From positions 1 to 56,667 of the forward strand of contig CANEYR010000018.1 in assembly GCA_947444055.1 (NCBI GenBank): DNA of 56,667 nucleotides, read 5' to 3'. The stretch is from Planctomycetota bacterium. Lineage in GTDB: Bacteria > Planctomycetota > UBA1135 > UBA2386. How positions within the stretch are numbered: position 1 is the first letter of the stretch; each line of letters starts with the position of its first letter. Shown piece by piece: positions 1-7,093 of the stretch. The notes below the pieces were generated by a model. The model worked only from the letters and a program-made list of their open reading frames with translations, did no database searches and was not told where the DNA came from. A program made the translations under genes and the position numbers.

Positions 1-953
1 CCCTCCGCTTCCGCCGCCAGCTGCAGGTTCTGGCCAAGCAACGCCGCGTCCACCGTCGCCTGCAAGAACAGCTCAAAGCTCTGCGCCTGCAGCGGTGTGC
101 CATGGCGACCGCACGCCGCCGCGATCTTGTGCAAGTCAGCACAGATCGCGAAGAACACCGGTGCCTGCACGATGTGCGCCTGCCCACCACACAACCGCGC
201 GCAGTCGCCCTTCACCACGGGATCGAGAACGGCAACCACGGCATACGCTTGGATGAAACTCGACGTCGAGGCATACCGCGCCGCGTCGACCAGCCGTTCG
301 ATCTGGCCCTCTGGCAGCGCATCCGGGAGATAGGCGCGATGGCTGCGGTGGCGAAACATCTGCGCGACGGTGCTCCACGGTTCGCCATGCAACGCGCAAA
401 TCGCGGCCCGCAGATCTTCGGGGCGGTCGAGATCCGCATGCACCCACGGATTGGCCGACGGCACAACCCGCACGCGCGCCTTGTCCTTCTTGACGAGGTC
501 GCGCAGCACGGCCGTCGGCACCGCAATCTCCGCGAACACCGAACGGGTCATCGCCACCGGGTGGCCTGGTTTGCCACGAAACAACGGCAACGCCACGCCA
601 CCTTCTCGCTGCACCATCGCCACGATCGCCATCACGGTCTCCGCTTCGACCAACGCGTGGTCCACCGGGAAGACGACGACGATCGCGACGTCCGCCGCCA
701 ACTTCGCCTCGGCCGCGCGCAAGCTGTCGGCCATCTCACCGCCAGCCGGCACTTCGATCACTTCGGCCAACAGGTTCGCGGGCAGCGGCTGTGCACCTTG
801 GCGACGCACGACGAGCACGTGCTCGACTCCCGCCGCCCGGCAGGTGGTGACCAAGCGCTCGATCGCGGTCTGCGCCCCAAGCTGCAGCAACGCCTTGTCC
901 GCCCCCATGCGCTCGCCGCGGCCAGCCGCCGGCACGATCGCGACGGTGCGCAC
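1..953 (-). CDS. MobA-like nucleotidyltransferase fused to NfsA-like nitroreductase (partial)
   Basis: The frame is open from a GTG at 953 to the window edge, so the C-terminus is missing. Residues 1 to about 190 look like a MobA/MocA-type NTP transferase: an N-terminal PAAGRGERMGADKALL nucleotide-binding loop, then VVFPVDHALVE and a KPGHPVAM segment. That family transfers CMP or GMP to molybdopterin or activates small phosphorylated substrates. From Met199 the protein becomes an NfsA-type flavin nitroreductase: RSHRAYLPD, ARYASTSSFIQAY and LCGGQAHIVQAPVFFAICAD match the FMN-binding start of that family. No stop or frame change separates the halves. The gene starts 2 nt after the pyrE stop, so the two are probably cotranslated. 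Substrates are unknown; the two-domain reading is firm, the function is inferred. Confidence 0.85.
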   Translation of the reverse strand, partial: MRTVAIVPAAGRGERMGADKALLQLGAQTAIERLVTTCRAAGVEHVLVVRRQGAQPLPANLLAEVIEVPAGGEMADSLRAAEAKLAADVAIVVVFPVDHALVEAETVMAIVAMVQREGGVALPLFRGKPGHPVAMTRSVFAEIAVPTAVLRDLVKKDKARVRVVPSANPWVHADLDRPEDLRAAICALHGEPWSTVAQMFRHRSHRAYLPDALPEGQIERLVDAARYASTSSFIQAYAVVAVLDPVVKGDCARLCGGQAHIVQAPVFFAICADLHKIAAACGRHGTPLQAQSFELFLQATVDAALLGQNLQLAAEAE

Positions 954-955
954 GT

Positions 956-1522
956 TCAGCCTTTGCGGATCTCGCTCAGGGTGATCAAGCACTCGACCTT
1001 GAACTCCTTGCGGAACGCGTCGGCATCCGGGTCTTCGCGATCGGCGATCGCCATGACGACGACAGGCACAGCCCCGACTTCGAGCACGGCCTCGATCGCC
1101 TTTCTGGCGGAGCCGCCAGTGGTGACGGTGTCTTCCAGGATCGCGACCTTCTCGCCTTTGTCGAGGTCCCCTTCGATGCGCGACCCGGTGCCGTGGCCCT
1201 TCGCTTCCTTGCGAACGAGGAACGCCTTGAGGTTCTGGCCGGTCTCGTAGCTGAGGGCGGCGACGGCGCTGGCGAGTGGGTCGGCACCGAGGGTGAGGCC
1301 GCCGACCGCGGTGATCTCGGGGTGCTGCTTGAGGCGCTCGAGCAGGAGCTTGGCGATCAGCCACAGGCCTTCGGGGTGCAGGCTGACCTTCTTGCCGTTG
1401 ATGTAGAAGGTCGAGCGCTTGCCGGAGGCGAGCACGATGTCGATGCCGTCCTTGTAGGCGCGTTCGCGGACGAGTTGGAGGAGGCGGGCCTTGGCGGCCT
1501 TGGGTTCGAACGTCTTGGTCAC
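956..1522 (-). CDS. pyrE: Orotate phosphoribosyltransferase
   Basis: Makes orotidine 5'-phosphate from orotate and PRPP, the fifth step of pyrimidine synthesis. The PRPP-binding loop VAILEDTVTTGGSA is clear, as are the KRSTFYINGKK substrate region near the N-terminus and GGLTLGADPLA. I start at the GTG at 1522 (188 aa), where family similarity begins (VTKTFEP). An ATG at 1597 would add 25 residues unlike the family. No strong ribosome site is visible at either start, so the start is uncertain. The downstream fusion gene begins 2 nt after its stop. pyrF lies at the other end of the window, so the pathway is not in one operon. Confidence 0.93.
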   Translation of the reverse strand: MTKTFEPKAAKARLLQLVRERAYKDGIDIVLASGKRSTFYINGKKVSLHPEGLWLIAKLLLERLKQHPEITAVGGLTLGADPLASAVAALSYETGQNLKAFLVRKEAKGHGTGSRIEGDLDKGEKVAILEDTVTTGGSARKAIEAVLEVGAVPVVVMAIADREDPDADAFRKEFKVECLITLSEIRKG

Positions 1523-1651
1523 GGACTGACTGATACTGAGCGGGGGCCGTTGTTTCCAGGGTGGGCCAAATGCCACGCGTCTTCGACCCTCGACCAACCA
1601 ATCGCTCCCTTCGAACGCGACGGAGCTGAAGGTGCGTACGCCTAAACGGCC

Positions 1652-2992
1652 CTACCGCGGCGACGCCGGCGCCTTCGCACTGGCCCCGACGTTCTCGTAG
1701 AGCCACACATAACTGACGCGCTTGGCACCCGGCACCAGCGGGTCGAGTTCTTGTTGCAGCGTCTGCCTCTTCTTGCCGATCCCGGACAGCTCGTCCTTGC
1801 GCGCTGCATACATCTCATCGCGCTTCTTGGTGGCGGCCGCTTCATCAAGCCCTGCCGTCGCCTTGCTCATCGCCTCGTGGATCGCCGTCATGTCTTTGCT
1901 CAACAGCGCGATCTCCGCCTTCAGCTGCTCAACGCGCGCCTCTTGCGCCGCTGTCAACACAACGGCCGCGGGCTGCCAATGCGAGTACCCACCCACCACC
2001 ATATCGAAGTCGCCATCGCTGTCGTGGTCGCCAAAGTCCATGTAGAGACCTGAGTCCGGCCGTGTCGGTTCGGTAGCCCCCTTCTTGCTGCACTCCACCA
2101 ATGTCATTGGCGCCGCGAACGTTGGCGCCTGCTGGCTGCCGGTGTTGAGGAACAGGAACACGCCGCCGCCGTCGCCCTCGCCGTAGGGATCGCCCATGCT
2201 GCCGCACGCCAGATCGAGCAACCCATCCTTGTTCCAATCGACGAGACGCAACGTCGCCACCTTCCCTGGCACATCGATCGGTTGACCGGCAGCGTGCACC
2301 AATTCGTTGACGAGTGAGAACGCCGGCTTCTGCGCGGTGCCCTCGTTGAGGCGGCGGAAGACCTTGCCGCTGCGGTAGTCGCCGAGCAACAGGTCGAGGT
2401 CGCCATCGCCATCCCAGTCAAACGCCACCGCCGAAGTGATCTGGCCTTCGCCGTCGCTGCCCTTCTTGCCTTGACCCTTGGCGTCGAACTTGTTGGTCGA
2501 GTCCCACTTCTTCGTGTCGAAGTTCCAAAACGCGTTGAGCACGATGCGCTCGCCGTTGCGATCGAAGATCTGCTCAGGCTTGCCCCAACCCTGCTCGGTG
2601 CCGCGCACCAAGTGTGGGGAGCCATCGAAGATGCCCGCGACGATGTCGAGCTGGCCGTCGGAATCAAAGTCCACGAACTGTGGACTCATGCCGATGCATC
2701 ACCAGTTTTGCAGATCGAGGATCTTGCCGTCGGCAGCCATCACCTTGGCCTCATCACCAAAGGTCGCACCGGCCGCACGGTGGGCCACGGTCAGGTGCCC
2801 ACGCAGGTCGCCCACCACGATGTCGGCCTGGCCATCGCCGTTCATGTCTTGATAGACAGGCGATGGGTAGAGCCGGTTCTCGCCGAGGAACTTGTCGCCA
2901 GCCTTCAGGCGAACGGGCGGAGCAAACGTCGGAGACTGCGCCACCGTTGTAGCGGTGGCAAAGACGAGCAGGGGCATGACAGCGAGTCGCAT
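1652..2992 (-). CDS. Exported FG-GAP/VCBS repeat protein with in-frame TGA (candidate selenoprotein)
   Basis: The ATG at 2992 follows a good ribosome site (AAGGAG, six bases away) and opens a signal peptide (MRLAVMPLLVFATATTVAQ). Calcium-binding FG-GAP-type motifs follow: DMNGDGQADIVVGD, DFDSDGQLDIVAG, DWDGDGDLDLLLGD, DWNKDGLLDLACG and DHDSDGDFDMVVGG, consistent with a beta-propeller. The C-terminal 110 residues are charged and probably coiled coil. Codon 98 is TGA (2701-2699) in the context LQNW-TGA-CIGMSPQ; the frame, repeat periodicity and codon style continue unchanged past it. Read through, the product is 446 aa. A hairpin right after the TGA resembles a bacterial SECIS element. Alternatives are a nonsense mutation or sequencing error. 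Family identity is confident; Sec insertion is inferred. Confidence 0.78.
2665..2701 (-). promoter_or_regulatory. SECIS-like hairpin immediately after in-frame TGA
   Basis: Reading the minus strand, TGA is followed by 12 nt and then a perfect 7-bp stem, AGTCCAC paired with GTGGACT, closing a 5-nt loop AGTTC. Known bacterial SECIS elements lie within the coding sequence just after the UGA, with a short apical loop carrying a G in its first two positions roughly 20 nt from the UGA. Position, stem length and the loop G fit; the typical GGTC loop core is only partly present. No folding energy was computed. Confidence 0.5.
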
Positions 2993-3118
2993 CGGTTCTC
3001 CTTGTTGGTCGCACCAAAGGGCGCGAACGGGGCCGGATGCTACGCGGTCGACGCCAAGCGGGTGAGGGCCTTGGACAAGGTGGTGTCGATTGGTTGCACG
3101 AACGCTCCAATCCTCCCC

Positions 3119-3517
3119 ATGTCGGACCCGACCTTTGTCTTTGCCGTGCACCCCCAACGCCTCGCGATCGCGCGACTGCCCGCGGGCGCCGAGGTGCCGT
3201 CGTGGGCGCGCGGGCCGTTCGTCACAATCACGAGCACACCCACCGAACTGTCCATTGTGTGCTCGCAAGAACACGTCCCGGCCGCGGTTACCCAGGAGCG
3301 CGACAAGGTGGCGTTCGGCATCGTTGGCGTGGTACCGATGACGACGATCGGCATTCTCGCGTCGTTGTGCGGTGCCTTGGCGAACGCGAAGGTGCCGGTG
3401 TTCGCGATCTCGACCTACGACACCGACTACCTGCTCGTCTCGGCAGATCGGTTCGAAGCGGCGCGCGGCGCCCTGACGGCGCTGGGTCACAGTTGGCGTG
3501 GAGAGTGGCCTCAGTGA
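3119..3517 (+). CDS. ACT-domain protein (CASTOR/COG3603-like)
   Basis: A 132-aa protein resembling the small two-ACT-fold proteins of COG3603: an N-terminal beta-rich half (FVFAVHPQRLAIARLP) and a C-terminal ACT half with FGIVGVVPMTTIGILASL and VFAISTYDTDYLLV. ACT domains usually bind amino acids and control enzymes; no catalytic motif is seen, so a ligand-binding or regulatory role is likely but the ligand is unknown. Start chosen at the ATG at 3119, where family-like sequence begins; the open frame extends further upstream but overlaps the divergent FG-GAP gene. The 126 nt between the two starts must hold both promoters. Confidence 0.8.
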   Translation: MSDPTFVFAVHPQRLAIARLPAGAEVPSWARGPFVTITSTPTELSIVCSQEHVPAAVTQERDKVAFGIVGVVPMTTIGILASLCGALANAKVPVFAISTYDTDYLLVSADRFEAARGALTALGHSWRGEWPQ

Positions 3518-3578
3518 GCCGACGGGCTCGCGGCAGAGCCGATGGCATGCGGAACTGACGATGTGAGAGGGCGCGTGA

Positions 3579-4649
3579 GTGGGAATGCGCGCGATGCCAC
3601 GCGGCAAGAATGCGCCGCTCGAACTCGTTCGCGCCGCGGCCCTCGCTAAGCTGCCGCGACGCGCGCCATGGACGCGCGGCCCCGTGACTGAACCAGCACG
3701 CGAACCGCTACTCCGTCCGTCGACTACCGCCGAACCAGGGCCGCGCACGCTGGCGGAACCACTGGTTGTCGTTGCCGACTTTGCAGCCGCCGAACCGCTC
3801 GTGCGTTCGGGCATCAACAGCCAGCGCCTAGTCGTGCTGCAAGGCCAGGAAGAAGTCGCCGCCCGCGCCGCCGCCGAGCGTGGCCGCGAACGTGGGGACG
3901 GTCCGGTGCCGACGCGGCCGCACCAAGCACCGTGGCGCACGCTCGTCGTCGTTCCGACCTACAACGAGAAAGACAACCTCGAGTCGATCGTCCAAGCGAT
4001 CCACACCTATCTCGATACCGACATCTTGGTGGTCGACGACGGTTCGCCAGATGGCACTGGTGCGATTGCTGATCGCCTCGCCGCGGCCGATCGCCGCATC
4101 CACGTTCTGCATCGCCAGGGCAAGCAGGGTCTCGGCACTGCGTACTTGGCTGGATTTCGTTTCGCGATCGAACGCGGCTACGAGCGTGTGTGTGAGATGG
4201 ATGCGGACTTCAGCCATGCGCCGTGGGATCTGCCGCGCTTGGTCTACTCCTCGCGCGATGCTCAACTGGTGATCGGCAGTCGTTATGTGAAGGGCGGCTG
4301 CACCGTCGGCTGGGACTTCAAACGTCGCCTGCTGTCGCGCGGCGCCAATCTCTATACGCGGGTTGTGCTGTCGTCGGGCATTCGCGACAACACCGCCGGC
4401 TTCCGCTGCTTTCACGTGGCGGCGCTGCGCAAGCTCGACCTCGCCGCCGTGTCGGCCCAGGGCTACGCGTTCCAAATCGAGATGGCGTTCCGCATGGTGC
4501 GCGCTGGCTTCCGTGTGCAAGAAGTGCCAATCCACTTCGTCGATCGCCGCGTCGGCAAGTCGAAGATGGACAGCAAGATCGCGCGAGAAGCCCTGCTGCT
4601 GGTGCCGAAGCTGCGTGGCCGCGTCCGCAAGCAGCGCTTGGCCGATTGA
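3579..4649 (+). CDS. Polyprenol-phosphate mannosyltransferase-like glycosyltransferase (GT2)
   Basis: From about residue 118 the protein is a dolichol/polyprenol-phosphate-mannose synthase-type GT2 enzyme: VVVPTYNEKDNLE, ILVVDDGSPDGTG, GLGTAYLAGF, EMDADFSHAP and GSRYVKGG, ending near VGKSKMD. Such enzymes move a sugar from a nucleotide donor to a lipid carrier at the inner membrane. No C-terminal membrane segments are present, as in the soluble Dpm1 class. The first 110 residues are an Arg/Ala/Pro-rich extension with a possible degenerate alpha-beta stretch (PLVVVADFAAAEPLV) that I do not recognise. GTG at 3579 is used; ATG at 3585 and GTG at 3906 are alternatives, the last giving a standard-length enzyme. 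Confidence 0.87.
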   Translation: MGMRAMPRGKNAPLELVRAAALAKLPRRAPWTRGPVTEPAREPLLRPSTTAEPGPRTLAEPLVVVADFAAAEPLVRSGINSQRLVVLQGQEEVAARAAAERGRERGDGPVPTRPHQAPWRTLVVVPTYNEKDNLESIVQAIHTYLDTDILVVDDGSPDGTGAIADRLAAADRRIHVLHRQGKQGLGTAYLAGFRFAIERGYERVCEMDADFSHAPWDLPRLVYSSRDAQLVIGSRYVKGGCTVGWDFKRRLLSRGANLYTRVVLSSGIRDNTAGFRCFHVAALRKLDLAAVSAQGYAFQIEMAFRMVRAGFRVQEVPIHFVDRRVGKSKMDSKIAREALLLVPKLRGRVRKQRLAD

Positions 4650-4680
4650 CTGGCCGCGTGCTTAGACGTCGGCCTGCAAC

Positions 4681-4700
4681 CTGACCGCCGCCGCGGTCAG
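4681..4700. terminator. Inverted repeat between convergent genes, possible terminator
   Basis: A perfect 8-bp stem, CTGACCGC with GCGGTCAG, closes a 4-nt loop (CGCC). It sits between the convergent glycosyltransferase and purF genes and overlaps the purF stop codon. On the plus strand it is followed by TTGTTGC, a weak T-rich tract; the minus side has none. The placement suits a terminator for the glycosyltransferase transcript, but the poor T tract keeps this tentative. Confidence 0.45.
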
Positions 4701-6151
4701 TTGTTGCTGGCGGCGAGACGATCCTGCTCGATGTCGGAGATCATCTGTTCGGTGATGTCACCGGTCGGATACGTGCCCATGAAGCAGGCTTTGCAGAACT
4801 CGAGCTTCTTGTTGCCGGCCGTGCGCACCGCATCCTCCATCTGCTCGATCGTTTGGTAGAGCACGAAGTCCGCCCCGAGTTCCTTCGCAATCTCCTCATG
4901 CGTGCGGCCGCGCGCGACGAACTCGCGCTTCGTCGACATATCAATGCCGTAGAGACACGGGAACATCAGCGGTGGCGAATACGAGGCGAGATAGACCTTC
5001 GCAGCGCCCATTTGCCGCGCGATCTTGACCATCTGACGACTGGTGTTACCGCGCACGATCGAGTCGTCGAGGATGATGACGCGCTTGCCCTCAAACTCAG
5101 CCCGGATCGGATTGAGCTTGGCGCGGATCGTCGCTTGCCGCGCCTTGTCGTTGGGCATGATGAAGGTGCGGCCGACGTAGCGATTCTTCACGAACCCTTC
5201 GCGGCATGGCAGACCGATCTCGTCCGCCATCGTCTGCCCGGCGGTGCGCGCGGATTCGGGCACGGGGATCACAACATCCGCTTGCAGCTTGGTGGCAAGG
5301 AACGCGCGGCCGAGGCGGCGTCCGAGCTCCATGCGCGCTTCGTAGACCGAGGTGCCGTCGAGGAACGTGTCGGGGCGCGCGAAGTAGACGTATTCGAAGA
5401 TACACGGGCGGTGCGGCTTGTTGCCGACTTGCAGGATGTGTGGCACCCGGTCCTTGCCGATCCACAGCATCTCGCCGGCGTTGAGGTCGCGCACGATCGT
5501 GTAGCCCGCGACATCGAGCACGACGGACTCACTAGCGACCGCGTACCACGTTCCTTCCGGCGTCACCTTCTTGCCGAAGATGCACGGCTTGATGCCGTAC
5601 GGATCGCGGAACGCATACATGCCTTCACTGGTGATGCCGACCACCGAGTAGGCGCCCTTCACACGATCGAACACTTCTTTCACCGCCGCCTTCACGTCAT
5701 CGACCGTGATCGGGTCTGCCAGCCGCCGCATCAGTGCATCTGCAAACACATAGAGAACGACTTCGAGGTCGCAGTTGCTGCCCAGATGGATGTTGCGCTG
5801 ACCGAAGTAGGTGCGCTTCAGCTCGTGGAAGTTGGTGACGTTGCCGTTGTGCGCCATCGCCGTGCCAACGGGGTAATCGAGCCAGAACGGCTGCACGTCG
5901 GTGTCTTCACCAAGGCCGACCGTCGGGTAGCGCACGTGCGCCACGACCAGATGCCCGCGCAGGCGATGCAGGTGTTTGTCTTGGAACACCTCGCGCACGA
6001 GGCCGAGCCCCTTCTTCGCTTGGAAACGGTCCTTGAAGGTGACCGCTCCCGCCGCGTCTTGGCCGCGGTGTTGGATCGCTAGCAGCCCTGATAGCGCGTC
6101 GTGGATGGCGTCGGAATTGGAAGGACCGTAGATCGAGATGAAGCCGCACAT
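4697..6151 (-). CDS. purF: Amidophosphoribosyltransferase
   Basis: First committed step of purine synthesis: PRPP plus glutamine to phosphoribosylamine. The ATG at 6151 gives MCGFISIYG, placing the N-terminal nucleophile Cys directly after the initiator Met; the longer open frame upstream would bury it. The Ntn glutaminase half contains QHRGQDAAG and AHNGNVTN. The PRT half has VIILDDSIVRGNTS, the PRPP loop. Four cysteines at positions expected for the iron-sulfur class are visible (RPCIFEYVYF, FPCLYGID and the CKAC pair near the C-terminus), suggesting a [4Fe-4S] Bacillus-type enzyme but without a propeptide. 484 aa, normal size. Divergent from the aminotransferase gene with only 31 nt between starts. 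Confidence 0.97.
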   Translation of the reverse strand: MCGFISIYGPSNSDAIHDALSGLLAIQHRGQDAAGAVTFKDRFQAKKGLGLVREVFQDKHLHRLRGHLVVAHVRYPTVGLGEDTDVQPFWLDYPVGTAMAHNGNVTNFHELKRTYFGQRNIHLGSNCDLEVVLYVFADALMRRLADPITVDDVKAAVKEVFDRVKGAYSVVGITSEGMYAFRDPYGIKPCIFGKKVTPEGTWYAVASESVVLDVAGYTIVRDLNAGEMLWIGKDRVPHILQVGNKPHRPCIFEYVYFARPDTFLDGTSVYEARMELGRRLGRAFLATKLQADVVIPVPESARTAGQTMADEIGLPCREGFVKNRYVGRTFIMPNDKARQATIRAKLNPIRAEFEGKRVIILDDSIVRGNTSRQMVKIARQMGAAKVYLASYSPPLMFPCLYGIDMSTKREFVARGRTHEEIAKELGADFVLYQTIEQMEDAVRTAGNKKLEFCKACFMGTYPTGDITEQMISDIEQDRLAASNN

Positions 6152-6182
6152 GCAGGCGGGCGAGCTTACCATCCGCGCCCCC

Positions 6183-7088
6183 ATGGCGAACCTTTGCAAC
6201 GTCGATGGTCTGATCACCCAGGAAGCCGCCGCGCGAATCCCCGTGCTCGACCGCGGGTTTTTGTTCGGCGACTCGATCTATGAGGTCGTGCGCACCGTCG
6301 GCGAGGTGCCGTTCGGATGGCCAGAACATTGGGCGCGCCTGCAACTCTCCGCCGCCGCCATCCGCATGCAGCTCGACCTCGACGAAGGGACGATCGCACG
6401 CCGCATCGCGGCGACGATCGCCGCGGCCGGTCCCGGCGACTACTACGTGCGCTTGATCGTCACCCGCGGACTCGGGGATGCGCCCAACATCGACCTTGCC
6501 TACGCGAACGGCAAGCCATGCTGGGTCGTCATGGTGCGGTCCCTGACGCCAATGTCTGGCAAGCCGTCGAGGCTCGCCATCATCGATCGTTTGCGCAACG
6601 ACCGTCGCGCGCTCGATCCGGCGACGAAGAGCGGCAACTATCTCAACAACGTGCTCGGTCTCGCCGAGGCCAAAGCCTTGGGCGCCACCGACTGTGTGAT
6701 GTGCAATGCCGACGGCTTGCTGACCGAGGCCTCGACCTCCAATCTGTTTGCACTGCTCGATGGTGTGTGGTGCACACCACCGCTCGACGCCGGCATTCTG
6801 GCTGGCATCACGCGGGCGCTGTTGTTGAGGTTCTTGCCGTCCTGCGGCGAACGGGTCGCGGAGCGGGCGATCACGACGGCCGAACTGCGCGGCGCCGCCG
6901 AAATCTTCCTTTCGAGCTCCCTGCGCGACATCGCGCCAGTCACGCACCTCGATGCCCGCGCGCTGCACGGCGGCGAGGTCGGTCCCCGCAGTTCGGCGCT
7001 GCTACCGAAGTTCGCGGAGTTCTTGGCGCAGCGCATGCAGCAGCACTACGCGCCGACTTGGCAGCGACTGCTCGGCAACTCCAAGTAG
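6183..7088 (+). CDS. Class-IV aminotransferase (D-amino-acid / branched-chain type)
   Basis: A 301-aa fold-type-IV PLP enzyme. Seen: LDRGFLFGDSIYEVVRT at the N-terminus, the PLP lysine in DPATKSGNYLNNVLG, and CNADGLLTEASTSNLF with the conserved Glu-Ala-Ser-Thr-Ser-Asn pattern. The KSGNYLNN context is closer to D-alanine aminotransferase or aminodeoxychorismate lyase than to classical IlvE, so substrate cannot be fixed by eye. ATG at 6183 is chosen because similarity starts at CNVDG and the upstream ATG at 6138 would overlap purF. Confidence 0.88.
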   Translation: MANLCNVDGLITQEAAARIPVLDRGFLFGDSIYEVVRTVGEVPFGWPEHWARLQLSAAAIRMQLDLDEGTIARRIAATIAAAGPGDYYVRLIVTRGLGDAPNIDLAYANGKPCWVVMVRSLTPMSGKPSRLAIIDRLRNDRRALDPATKSGNYLNNVLGLAEAKALGATDCVMCNADGLLTEASTSNLFALLDGVWCTPPLDAGILAGITRALLLRFLPSCGERVAERAITTAELRGAAEIFLSSSLRDIAPVTHLDARALHGGEVGPRSSALLPKFAEFLAQRMQQHYAPTWQRLLGNSK

Positions 7089-7093
7089 TTGTC

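Noticed and set aside
102..1250. 382-aa plus-strand open frame opposite pyrE and the fusion gene
   Set aside because: Arg/His-rich translation with no family likeness; it is the antisense shadow of two clear genes, as expected at this GC content.
4853..6082. 409-aa plus-strand frame opposite purF
   Set aside because: purF is unmistakable on the other strand; the plus frame has no recognisable domain.
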